From: Sialis fuliginosa
Taxonomy: Eukaryota; Arthropoda; Insecta; Megaloptera; Sialidae
Assembly (NCBI GenBank): GCA_961205875.1
Contig: OY540817.1
Span: 12,931,001-12,995,000, forward strand
DNA length: 64,000 bases
Direction: 5' to 3'
A program made the translations under genes and the position numbers. A model generated the notes under the pieces. The model did no database searches. It was not told the DNA's origin and saw nothing but the letters and a program-made list of their open reading frames with translations. The first letter of the stretch is position 1. Each line of letters starts with the position of its first letter. Shown here piece after piece: positions 48,501 to 56,658 of the stretch.

Positions 48501-50034
48501 CCTGAAATCCATTCAATTAACAAATAAACAACTTACATGTCAAAGGTTACAAAATTAAATATTATTGACATGTGGAATATATCATAATTTATAATTCTTT
48601 ATTTGCGAGAATGACTATTTTATAAGCTCATTAAATTTTTTTATCTATATATGAACATTATATTGATTAATATTGTTTAAGTTTTTTTTTTATATACATA
48701 TACCTACTATAATTTTCAATTATTAGTTACGTTTAAATATACAGCTCTTTGTTATGGAAGTTAATTTTATATTTTCTATTACAGTCGTTCTTCGGCCGTT
48801 CATACAACAACCTGAGCTCCATATCGGAGTGCAAGAACAACGGCGAATGCGTGATCAACAAGAAGAACCGCACAGCATGCAAGGCATGTCGACTACGCAA
48901 GTGTCTGCTCGTTGGAATGTCCAAGAGTGGTTCGCGCTACGGCCGACGCTCCAACTGGTTCAAAATACACTGTCTGCTACAAGAACAACAGCAAGCCGCC
49001 GCGCATGCTGCCCATCAGGCGCAGCAAGCACATGGAACTGTTTCCAGTCCAGGGACGAGTCCCCGAAGTCCTACGGGAACTCCGAGAAAGTCACCGCCTC
49101 CACATATTACTAGCGGACTTAATTTAGGTTTGTATTTATTTAATTTGAGTTTTAATCATAGTCTTTGATAGATCTTTGACATATTTCTTTAGTAGTGTAA
49201 TAGTGGCTTTAATCATATTTTTGAATACCATATTCAACATTTTATATCTATTTTATTTTTAAATTTTAAGTAGTTGCTAAATAACAATGTTTTTGAATAA
49301 TGATTTTTAAATGACTCTATTAAATAATACTTTCTTATTAAACGTAAATTAATTTTGAATTATTTTTTTCAGGTTTATTGGTACCCCCTCAATTCCAACA
49401 CGGACCACTTATGCCACATCTACCACGAACAAAAGGCGAGCGTCTCCTGTTAGGTTTAGATGACATGAAACATCCCCACGCTAGTCCATCAGTGAGCTCC
49501 CCTGAGTCACACAACTCCGACTCATCAGTGGACATCGGCGACAGAAGGGCAGCGCCACTACCTTTCTTCCCGTCCCTGCTCCCGCCACACTTCCTGCCAC
49601 CGCCTGGACTACTATTCCCTGGAACACATACTCCCGGATACCACCTGTACCCAGGCCTTCTCCAAGTCGCCGCTGAAGCATTAAACAATAACATTAAACT
49701 GCATCCTTCGCACAATTTGAACCAGCAAGTGTTCAGTAAAAGGGTGTTCCTTGATGCAGTTTTACAATCCCAAAGAACTCCTAGTCCACCGCCAGTCCAA
49801 GATGATCCTATGGACTTGAGTGTCAAAAGCGGAACTATCGGAGATAGCAGAACGGGAAGTAGGGGAGGCAGTGAGCGAGGATCGTCTCCTTCTATGAGAA
49901 GCGATGGAACTAGGTGTTCTATTGGCGATGCTAGTGATGCCGATAGAGAAGATAGCGAATGTAGCGACGAGGAGAGCGAATACAAGAGAATTAAATTAAT
50001 CAGAACTCCTCTGGACTTGACAACTAAAGTGTGA
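30471..50034 (+). CDS. knrl: Knirps-family orphan nuclear receptor (three coding exons, 360 aa)
   Basis: Sequence-specific DNA-binding transcription factor of the insect knirps/knirps-related/eagle group (NR0A), which has a nuclear-receptor zinc-finger domain but no ligand-binding domain. Exons 30471-30548, 48785-49127 and 49373-50034 join in frame with GT-AG introns (phases 0 and 1). In the joined protein, finger 1 has Cys 5, 8, 22, 25 with P-box CEGCKS (22-27), and finger 2 has Cys 42, 48, 58, 61. The knirps-specific basic extension ([20 protein letters not shown]) follows at about 74-93, then an Ala/Gln run (92-109) and Ser/Pro-rich linkers. PMDLSVK (286-292) matches the CtBP co-repressor motif known in Knirps, and PLDLTTK ends the protein (353-359). 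Known family members act as repressors in embryonic segmentation, trachea, wing veins and neurons. Family membership is certain; knirps versus knirps-related versus eagle cannot be settled here, so the symbol is provisional. Confidence 0.93.
30952..31259. mobile_element. MITE in receptor intron 1
   Basis: Inverted ends about 45 bp long: 'ccagctaacgctatctacta' at the left matches the inverted 'ccagctaacgctatctgcta' at the right. About 310 bp; lies about 130 bp before the giant palindrome. Confidence 0.75.
31390..36215. repeat. Giant near-perfect palindrome (2246-bp arms, 334-bp spacer)
   Basis: Left arm 31390-33635, right arm 33970-36215. Paired positions sum to 67605 everywhere I compared, so there are no net indels. 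Several compared segments are identical; the only mismatches I saw are a few near the inner ends (about 33614-33622). The outer ends read TTAGTATAG / CTATACTAA, compatible with a TA target duplication and a transposon starting GTATAGTAAAAATAAC. The same 73-codon frame appears in both arms (33007-33228 +, 34377-34598 -), and I find no transposase-like frame. It could be a foldback-type transposon, a recent inverted duplication or an assembly artefact. Confidence 0.95.
33636..33969. other. Spacer of the giant palindrome
   Basis: 334 bp, AT-rich, no self-complementarity of note and no coding potential. Confidence 0.9.
36290..36480. promoter_or_regulatory. GC-richer block in intron 1
   Basis: 'acgcccatg' occurs twice (36311 and 36334), followed by 'tggctcgcgtctcacttcat' and 'cacagccgcgacaa'. 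Candidate intronic enhancer; weak. Confidence 0.2.
36481..38487. other. AT-rich intron sequence, nothing recognised
   Basis: No exon, repeat or RNA gene that I can support. Confidence 0.5.
38488..38780 (+). repeat. Lepidopteran repeat (cggtcaaatgcg ... gacggacgg)
   Basis: Opens 'aaaacggtcaaatgcgtgtt', then 'cgcatatgatagggttccgt', and closes with 'tatagacagacggatggacg'. This is the plan of an abundant lepidopteran repeat, well diverged. A 77-codon minus-strand frame inside is incidental. Confidence 0.6.
39125..39300. promoter_or_regulatory. GC-rich block in intron 1
   Basis: About half GC: 'atgcgcgcatcgtccagcgt', 'ctcttggagccatcttcagt' and 'gagccacggggccaaggtcg'. Not repetitive within the window and no coding frame. 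Could be an enhancer or an unrecognised SINE. Confidence 0.25.
39301..42039. other. AT-rich intron sequence, nothing recognised
   Basis: Mostly AT. A patch with 'gatagccgtgtgcagatttc' and 'tcacggggttcaagtac' (40155-40220) is GC-richer but unexplained. Confidence 0.4.
42040..42330. promoter_or_regulatory. GC-richer island with (AC)n tract
   Basis: 'cacccgtgacgtgtcgttac' (CRE-like TGACGT words), an (AC) run at 42079-42096, then 'ttccgattcggcgttgcgtg' and 'gttagacggccggtgtta'. The minus-strand 86-codon frame here looks non-protein. Candidate intronic enhancer. Confidence 0.25.
42550..42775. mobile_element. hAT-type MITE with perfect 8-bp target duplication
   Basis: Flanking AAGACCTG at 42542-42549 and 42776-42783; ends CAGGGGTTATTTTA and exact inverted partner. 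226 bp with internal variations of 'gtgtagttgaaaaatt'. Confidence 0.92.
43420..43640. promoter_or_regulatory. GC-rich island in intron 1
   Basis: 'gataacgtcacatcagcagg', 'caagagcacgtgccatacgt', 'cacgcagtacgcgctaaacg' and 'tgcggcagtaggctgtga'. Contains an E-box CACGTG and CRE-like words. Translations in the open minus frame are not protein-like. Confidence 0.3.
43741..43884. mobile_element. Short hairpin MITE (ends about 40 bp)
   Basis: 'aaaacaaaacagcaacatcg' at the left and inverted 'aaaacaaaacagcaacacgg' at the right, with 'gccgtgttcagacc' / 'gcggtgtttacacc' outermost. About 144 bp, mostly stem. Confidence 0.8.
43892..44582. mobile_element. TA-flanked element with inverted repeats of about 75 bp
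   Basis: TA at 43890-43891 and 44583-44584. Left 'cagaatgatttacaactagt' and right inverted 'caggatgatttacaactagt', continuing through 'gtaattttaag.aaaaaacc'. 691 bp. The inner region has 'gggccagtgggcccgcc' (44138-44157) and no transposase frame. Confidence 0.85.
44680..44970. promoter_or_regulatory. GC-rich island in intron 1
   Basis: 'ctccacgaggcgagcctaat', 'tgtgcgggtgtgtgtagtac', 'cctcgcccggccgccagggt' and 'cacctagcgctctcagtttc'. One of the least AT-rich blocks outside exons; not repeated elsewhere here. The plus frame (44747-44980) is not convincing protein. Candidate enhancer or alternative promoter. Confidence 0.35.
44971..46303. other. AT-rich intron sequence, little recognised
   Basis: Mostly AT; 45300-45450 has a repeat-like patch ('caggccaggtaggcatttca', 'acgcgcagagatcagtttta') that I cannot assign. 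Confidence 0.35.
46304..46431. mobile_element. 128-bp TA-flanked MITE
   Basis: TA at 46302-46303 and 46432-46433; ends CAGGATGTCC and inverted CAGGGTGTTC. Interior holds near-palindromic 'gttgaaatagg'/'tttcaacaa' pairs. Confidence 0.75.
46432..48784. other. Remainder of intron 1
   Basis: AT-rich. 47580-47760 looks like an old repeat ('ctcgactccagcgccaccta', 'acgtccagtggtttaggcgt'); 47000-47100 is slightly GC-richer and unexplained. Confidence 0.4.
48785..49127 (+). CDS. knrl: Receptor coding exon 2: second zinc finger and knirps box
   Basis: The acceptor is tctattacag|TCG at 48784/48785. The exon opens with [20 protein letters not shown], completes the DNA-binding domain, and continues through an Ala/Gln stretch and a Ser/Thr/Pro stretch with [19 protein letters not shown]. 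The donor is TTAG|gtttgt at 49127/49128 in phase 1. GC content and codon choice are far richer than the flanking intron, which fits strong selection on this domain. Confidence 0.95.
49128..49372 (+). other. 245-bp intron 2 of the receptor gene
   Basis: AT-rich phase-1 intron with gtttgt donor and a T-rich tract before cag. Confidence 0.9.
49373..50034 (+). CDS. knrl: Receptor coding exon 3: C-terminal repression region
   Basis: The acceptor is ttttttcag|GT at 49372/49373. The split codon restores Gly and reads on as [17 protein letters not shown]. The exon contains a hydrophobic Pro/Leu/Phe block ([20 protein letters not shown]), which resembles the LPFF and LLFPG patches of fly Knirps, the CtBP-type motif PMDLSVK, a Ser/Gly-rich then acidic segment, a basic KRIK patch and a terminal PLDLTTKV before TGA. 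A 216-codon open frame on the opposite strand is a shadow of this exon. Confidence 0.93.
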
Positions 50035-50640
50035 TACATGTATATCTGATTTCACATGCCCTAGAAGGGTAAGAATCATGTCGCGTTCTTCATTGAACAA
50101 ACGGTAGTCATTGACGGAGTACAATAAGTACTTAATGGAAAGATAACTGTTGATAAAAACGTGTAAATTCAACGTTATCTGTGTATATTTTGATCGACCA
50201 CTGGATGGTTATGTTTGGTGCTTTATTTATGTTAATTTAGATATTCTTTGGTGTAAATTGTAGTACTTATTGACAAAAATGCAGCTAGTGCAATTTATAT
50301 GTATATATGTATGCAGTTAGTTACAATACAAATTGCTCACGATTTGTTACAACGAAAAAACACAATATTCATGGTTAGATTGATTGTTGTTATGTGTTCT
50401 AATATTTTATAAGATGCGTACGTAGCGAACATTGAGGATTTGCTCATTATCTATTCAGATTTGTAAATAAGAAGCCCGTGTGGTTATATGTTTGTAAAAT
50501 ATACTTGTTTTCTTACAAAGACAGTGCCTTAAATTATACAAAACTTAAATTGTAATTATTATTTGTTCAGTTATGTGGATCCGTATTAACTATGTGTTTA
50601 GATAATATATTAATAAAATTGAGGATGTTACATATTTAGT
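50035..50640 (+). other. Receptor 3' UTR
   Basis: AT-rich sequence without an open frame between the TGA and the first good polyadenylation hexamer (50612-50617). The end is inferred from that signal and the T/G-rich stretch after it. Confidence 0.55.
50612..50617 (+). terminator. Candidate polyadenylation signal of the receptor gene
   Basis: AATAAA about 580 bases after the stop codon, followed by a GT/T-rich stretch (50618-50655). Confidence 0.5.
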
Positions 50641-51159
50641 ATTTTTTATTATTCCTACCACATTTTCTTAGTTTTCAGAAGACAACGTCAACTACTTTTT
50701 GAGGAATAACGATCTTTCAGTGTTAATTAATTAATCATAATATGAAGAAAATGTATGCTGATATAAGTAAAAGCAAATTTAATGAGATTGTTGACAATTT
50801 TTTTCATACATTAGATGTCAAAGTTATATTGCCAAATTAAGGTAAGGTAAATATCCTTATTTTTCACTTTTAAAATACAACTTATTTCATTCTTCGGTTC
50901 TTTTTTATATTTCTTATTATAATGGAATAAAAGGTAAAGATCTACAATTGATAAATCGCAATCAACTGGTTGAGCACCCCTGATATATAAAGTAATTAAG
51001 TTAAATAAAATAAATAGATAGTAAATTACCTATAATTCATTATAACATCCAAACTGAGTGTCAGATGTCACTTCAAGGCATTTAAATTTATCTTGATAAA
51101 TATTTAGTGCATCCAATATATTAATCATACTAGTTATGGAGCTGTACAAAATTCACACA
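50641..51159. other. Intergenic after the receptor, nothing recognised
   Basis: AT-rich; 'tcaactggttgagcacccct' (50962-50981) is hAT-like in style but isolated. Confidence 0.4.
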
Positions 51160-51560
51160 TACACGCACACAAGTACCCATAAAGCATTAGATATAGCAAC
51201 TCCTTCCTAGCCATATTGATTCATATCGATCTTACCTGCTATTCTCGATACAATAGATGTAATTAACTCGCTGTAAACGCGCCATTGTTCGTGGCAATCA
51301 ATAAAAATTCCACACACACACATACACATACACATGCAGAGATAACGTGGGATACAGCAATTAGTGGTCAAATGTAAAGCACCACCCAAGATCTCTTACA
51401 AACTATGGCTCCATTAGATTTTTCCAACGTGACGCCATTGTATTTGTTGACGGGTTTTTAACTTGTGTTTTAATTGTATCATATACAGCCATTGAAATAA
51501 AACGCCCGAGTGTCAGAGGTCATATTTCCCATGTGATGCAATATATGGGTATATCGATTG
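51160..51560. promoter_or_regulatory. Candidate regulatory island downstream of the receptor
   Basis: Contains 'aacgcgccattgttcgtggc' (Sox-like), 'aatcaataaaaattcc' (Hox/Caudal-like), a CA-rich tract (51312-51334) and 'gacgccattgtatttgttga'. Non-repetitive. Function inferred. Confidence 0.3.
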
Positions 51561-51665
51561 GTTGGTTTTAGTAACCTTTACAAATCGAACAGTTGTTTTT
51601 TAGTGCGATGTTGATTTTTAGTATTGGGAAATATGTGAAATCTTTTTATTTGAATTGTACAAAAA

Positions 51666-52199
51666 TCGGCCAAGACATACACGGGGCCATTAGGGTTTCG
51701 AAGGTACTTATGTACAAAGTATGTGGACTGTTTGGAACCCCTTGGTGGCACCATTTTTCAGTTATAAAATAAAATATGGTCAAATTCTACTGATTGAGAT
51801 CTACATTTTGACACCCCACATGCCTAAATATGCAAATAAAATAAATATGTAACTAAAAAAAAAACTCTAAGAAATGATATTATTGACTTTAATATTTGTC
51901 GTTGGTAGCATTACTAAAGCCATGTTACCTATTGTTTTAAGATTTTTTGAGCCAGTAGTTACCGTGATAGAGGAAGGGAAGCAAAATTAACTTTTTCCAC
52001 AATATGATATAATTTTTTTATTATTTTTGGCTAGCTGTAGCTCTACGGAGCCTCCCCTGAAAAAAAATTTTCCAAAAATTTTACATGCATTGTCTAGAAG
52101 TCATAACTTTACGTGTTCAGTTAAAATTTTAAGGTAATAGCATTCCGGCCAAACGAAAAATTAAAATTAATAGGTTTTCATACGGACCCTAAAAATCAG
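51666..52199 (+). repeat. Lepidopteran repeat (cggccaag ... ggaccctaaaaa)
   Basis: Starts 'cggccaagacatacacgggg', 'ccattagggtttcgaaggta'; passes 'agttaccgtgatagaggaag'; ends 'ttttcatacggaccctaaaa'. Matches the plan of a common lepidopteran repeat; strongly diverged. Confidence 0.6.
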
Positions 52200-53210
52200 T
52201 CTTGGTGTTTTAAATGCCTAGTAACCGCTCAATTATTACCTTTTATTGTATTCTCGAAAAAGAGTATGGATAGAGAAAAACATACAAAATATAAATTTTA
52301 CTAATAAAGTACGTTGCATCAATTTAAATTAGTCAAATTTAAAACACATATTTATATTATGCCTAAAGTATTTCTTTTCATTATTTATTGCAATTAATAA
52401 AATATCTAACGTAAGTACCTAATTTGAAATTTGTTTTAATTTATTAGATTATTTTCCATTGATGTCTATAAAAACCAACATTAATAAATGAAATATTGAA
52501 GAATTAAAAAAAAAATTGTAATAAAACAAAAAAAATTCAAGCAATTTAATGTTTTTAATAAATGGAATTTTTTAGCAACCCTGGGTTTAATATATACATA
52601 TATACCCACTTTTTAAGTTACTGAGTTGTTACAGTTAAAACCGTATGCAGTAAGTTTGTCAGCTCTTTCTGGTTAAATATTGACGTAAAATCAGACAGTA
52701 TCTCATAATTAGCAGTTCAACGCATTAAAGTAAGTTTGTTGTTATAAAAGTATGAAAATAAATCAATAATAATAGAGAAAGTATTGAGATATAGAAATTA
52801 TCTTTACGACTAGTTACCTATAGAATTTTGATTTATTATACATCTATTTTAAACACAAACAATCAATAAAAATAATTATCTATTCGATTTTTTGCTATTT
52901 AGAAAAATATTCGATGAATAGATGTGTAGGTATACGTATAATACTTTTTAAATGTTATTAATTTCATTCTTGGCGTATTAAATATCATATATGTATATTT
53001 ATATATTTTATACATTACAAGTGACAAGCCTGGCGCCAAAACTGATTGCATAGATGATGGCAATAAATTCGCATTTATCTTTATAGCGATATACCCAGCG
53101 CCGTAAATAGGATATGGCAACAACGAAGCGATTCTTAGTGTTGAATAAATACCTTATATTAATAATAAATATTAAATGAGTATTTCCATTCAAAAGCTTT
53201 GATTTGCACA
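52200..53210. other. AT-rich intergenic, nothing recognised
   Basis: Nothing supported; 'acccagcgccgtaaatagg' (53093-53111) may be an old hAT end. Confidence 0.4.
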
Positions 53211-53365
53211 CAGTGTGTCCCAGGATAGATGTTACAAGAGGTGTAATGAACAAAAAAAATCGAATTTCGCAATGGTATTTGGGGATCGAGTCCTGCTTGA
53301 TGTAAAACTAACGTATACCAAAAATTAGTTCATTTGGTCTCCTATAGAAAGTCTTATATGTTTTA
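53211..53365 (+). repeat. One-sided fragment of the CAGTGTGTCCCA element
   Basis: 'cagtgtgtcccaggatagat', 'aggtgtaat.aacaaaa' and 'cctgcttgat.taaaa.taac' follow 24490 onward; the nested MITE and the right end are absent. Confidence 0.75.
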
Positions 53366-53579
53366 GTTTTAGTTTGTCAAAAATGTCTTAATAAAATAAG
53401 AATCACGTACACTATTCACTGTTAGGATTACGTATAAGAAAGTCCCGTGGTCCCCAAGGCAGATATTTTTAATTTGCAAAATGGAAATTCGTCATTGGAT
53501 AACAATATTCTGAACATCCCTATTACAAGATATAAGATTATATAACTAATCGAACACTACCACATCATATACTGTTGTA
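53366..53579. other. Short intergenic stretch, nothing recognised
   Basis: AT-rich; no supported feature. Confidence 0.4.
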
Positions 53580-53890
53580 TACATGCGAGTCCACGAAGCG
53601 CATTATAACGCCAACTACATGGCTGTCATTCCGCACATGTGTCGCGGCCGCGTAATTCACCACGGTCTTTATGTCGGCACTGATATTCTAATACCATTGT
53701 TGTAGACGCGACAATGTCGTCACTTCCTCATATGAATTAACGCATTGTTTCAACGCGAGCTTTTGTTGTCTAACATCGCGCTACTAAGAAGTTCTATTTG
53801 CGTTTGAAAAAGGCGCTTTATTGCTGCATAATGAGACGGTATGTTAGAAGTTGTTTTGAAAAGAATTCTTCGATTGAGTAAGTGCACATG
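53580..53890. promoter_or_regulatory. GC-rich island between the genes
   Basis: 'cgcacatgtgtcgcggccgc', 'tagacgcgacaatgtcgtca', 'caacgcgagcttttgttgtc' and 'aaaaggcgctttattgctgc' (AbdB/Caudal-like TTTATTG). Non-coding, non-repetitive. Candidate enhancer. Confidence 0.3.
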
Positions 53891-54004
53891 CAACGATAAT
53901 TGTTAATGAAGCAAAAGTTCTTCGTTTATTAATATTCATGCACTCCTGTCTGGCGAATTGAAAACTTTTTTGTATCTTTTCTTCATGAATCTTGCATGTT
54001 TGCA

Positions 54005-54315
54005 AAGAGACCATCCATAAATTACATCACACAAATTTCATGGGTTTTTATCCCCCCCCCCCCCATGTTGTGACGTCATTTCGAAACAATAATTAGGTAC
54101 TTAAAATCAACGAAATCAAACACAAGAAATATTGTTTCATTGTTCTTGGTTGTTTATATTATTTTTATTTATATGAAATTTTACCAGCGCATGCACGTTT
54201 TTAAATTTTTCCCAAAAACTCTTTTTTGGTCTTGAGTTACTAACAACATATTAATTTTTCCTCACATTTTTGCTCTTAAAATTCATTGTTTTGATTTTTT
54301 AGATGGACGTCACAA
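54005..54315. repeat. Transposon remnant with C13 run
   Basis: 'agagaccatccataaattac' then 'atcacac', a C run (54052-54064), 'gttgtgacgtcatttcg', and at the far side 'gatggacgtcacaaatcc'. This matches a widespread insect repeat plan (pattern memory). Confidence 0.5.
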
Positions 54316-54480
54316 ATCCAATATACACCATCTACTTATATGTACTCACCAAATTTGTAGGGGTATAAAATTAGTTACAGCGGCAAATAACCTTAGTGCG
54401 GCTCTGCTTTAAAAGTAAAGGCAAAAATCATTGATTATCTCACCCACATTTGCATTTTAAAAAACGAACACAAAAAATAC

Positions 54481-54719
54481 ATGAACCAGTACTTCCACGA
54501 GAGTCATAAAACTAAAGAAAATATACTATGTTCAAGTGCATCCAACTTCACATGCATAAGTGAATTACGAGAGTGTAGTGCATTTTGGCCCGGGTGGTCC
54601 CTACAAATAACTGCGGCAACGGCGAGGAAGAGCGCCTTTAATGTCCAAATAAATTTGCTCAAATGGCAGATAAAGAGTCTGTAACGATCGTCCCTGAATC
54701 GTAAATTACGAGATTTCAT
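54481..54719. other. GC-richer block, possible exon or regulatory element
   Basis: Open on both strands. The minus frame contains a hydrophobic run (FIWTLKALFLAVAAVIC) after a short basic/polar stretch, like a signal peptide or membrane anchor, then RDHPGQNALHSRNS. No splice partner or known family found; equally likely a conserved non-coding block. Confidence 0.2.
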
Positions 54720-54852
54720 ATCTGTACTCTCAGGTGCAGTGTGTGTGTGAATGCATTATGAGGAGGTGCAGTCAACGTTTACAGAGCTGGCTTCAACAGG
54801 GGCAAAATTAATACCTTTTTAGTTCAATTCTTAAACGACTAGATTTACACTG

Positions 54853-55349
54853 ACAAGGGGAACCCTTGAACTTGTTCTTTCCGATTTTCTTCATATTGAA
54901 ATATGTTATAGAGAGGGGTTCCCTGATAACACCTTTACCCAGTTTTGGGCGTAGACGGGTAATAGTTTAGAAGATATGATCCAAAATATTTTTTAATGCT
55001 GTATATATACCTATTTGGTAAAACTGTAGACATAAGCGTCTGTTGGCCTAGCGGTAATGATAATAGACCTACGCGTTTTAATTGCACACAGTAACATTAT
55101 TTAAATATATAGACCTTCTGTAAAATATCTTATGAAATTATTTTCAATGTTTATTTTTCAAAATGTTTGTTAAAACTGTAGACATAAGCATAGTATATAT
55201 GCAGCATTAAAAACTATTTGGATCATATCTTCTAAACTATTACCCGTCTACGCCCAAAACCGGGTATAGGTGTTATTAGGAAACCCCCCTCTACAACATA
55301 TTTCAATATGAAGAAAATCGGAAAGAACAAGTTCAAGGGTTCCCCTTGT
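54853..55349. repeat. 160-bp inverted repeat interrupted by a SINE
   Basis: Arms about 54853-55013 and 55190-55349, about 90% identical by eye: 'acaaggggaacccttgaact', 'tttcaatatgaagaaaatcg' and 'gggtaatagtttagaagat'. The loop contains the SINE at 55038-55170. The hairpin is an element by itself or part of one; superfamily unknown. Confidence 0.9.
55038..55170 (+). mobile_element. Truncated tRNA-type SINE with 19-bp target duplication
   Basis: Flanked by identical 19-mers beginning 'taaaactgtagac' at 55019-55037 and 55171-55189. The head carries TGGCCTAGCGG (55044-55054), a Pol III A-box-like motif as in lepidopteran SINEs; no B box or poly(A) is visible. Confidence 0.75.
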
Positions 55350-56630
55350 GAGAAAAATACGGATTTATTATTTGTAGTCTTTAATTTAACGTATTTATTT
55401 CTTATTTATAGGCGTCGCACTGACGAAAAATATTTTTATATTTTCCGGTAAATATTTGTTTAATGAAAACTCTAAAATAATTTAGTAGTTAATTAAAATA
55501 TATTGCAATTGAATCGATGGCAATATACTATTTAGGTAGACCTTTAAAATAAAACGATCAATTTAAATTTCAAAAACAGGAGAGAAAATTTACTTACCCC
55601 AAGTTCAGAATCTTTAATTTAAACAATGGTGAATTTACTAAATTGTGGGACCTAGGCGCTATCTAACTTCGGGGCCCCTGTTCCCCAAAATAATATTAAT
55701 GAATATGAAAAATATAAACATATTATAATTTAAAAAATTGTATTAGATTAATGGAAGTCATTAAATCACTATTCTACATTTAATTGATAAATATATTATA
55801 TTTTCATTCATTTTTAGCCTTTTGCTTTTTTTTTGTTTTTTTGTACCTATACGTAAAATTCTACCGAGTTTTAGCTACAAAATAGTAGAAAACCGTTTTT
55901 TTTGCATATATTTTCTGTTAGTGCTCAATATCCATACGTTCATAAAAAATTTACATCCATTAGTCAAGTGACATTGTTTTCTTGTGGTTAAGGTGTATTT
56001 ATTTAGTAAAATTTTAGCTGATATATTTTTATTTTTTAAATCAAATTATTTTGAATAATTGATTTCTTTTTAAATCAAAAGTAATAAAAATCATAAATAA
56101 TAATACGAACAAAACAAGAAAATTATTGCGATAAAAAATGGTTATTATATTTCCTAATAATCATAAATAACATCAATAAAAAATTAAACTAATATAATAT
56201 ATAAACTTTTATTTACAAATATCAGCAAATATACAATAAAATTAACAATTTGTTTTACGACTGTTTGCAAACAATAATAACAGTTATTGATATTTTTTTG
56301 CATAATTATAAGAAGGTAATTGAAATAAAACAATAGAAATCACATGTAAGTAAAAGGTGTGATTGGGAGGAATTTATGTACAAATAAATTATAAAATTTT
56401 TACTAAATTATATTCGTTATCGATATATTTCCATGTTCAACCTAATAGAGATTCTAATAAAAAAACACTAATATAAAATTCAGTATGTTTCATAAATTAA
56501 CTAATAAATGGAGTCTTGTCATTTTGAATCCTGAATTAAATAATAATATAATTTCATATTAGTAACTTTTGTTCTTTTGTATTTTAAATTACTACGACTC
56601 CATTATAATTAAAATATATCGATTAATTAA
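55350..56630. other. AT-rich intergenic, little recognised
   Basis: 55620-55690 has 'cctaggcgctatctaacttc' and 'ggggcccctgttcccc', probably hAT remnants. 55966-56005 resembles the tail of the fragment at 20041-20080. The rest is featureless. Confidence 0.4.
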
Positions 56631-56636
56631 TTTATT
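56631..56636 (-). terminator. Candidate polyadenylation signal of EF-G1
   Basis: AATAAA on the minus strand 23 nt after the stop; another copy (56648-56653) is almost on top of the stop. More distal AATAAA copies exist toward 56.2 kb, so the true 3' end is open. Confidence 0.35.
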
Positions 56637-56658
56637 ATTATTACACATTTATTATCTA

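Larger units (their letters stand above)
30549..48784 (+). other. 18.2-kb intron 1 of the receptor gene
   Basis: Intron between the two zinc-finger exons, gtaatt...ttacag. It holds a small MITE (30952-31259), the giant palindrome (31390-36215), a lepidopteran repeat (38.5 kb), a transposon cluster (42.5-44.6 kb) and several GC-richer islands listed separately. No other coding exon is evident. Long introns with enhancers are usual for this family; enhancer content here is inferred. Confidence 0.9.

Noticed and set aside
49389-50039. 216-codon open frame antisense to receptor exon 3
   Set aside because: It mirrors a stop-poor, GC-richer coding exon. The + frame has a clear family match and splice fit, while the antisense translation is Leu/Ser-rich without recognisable features.
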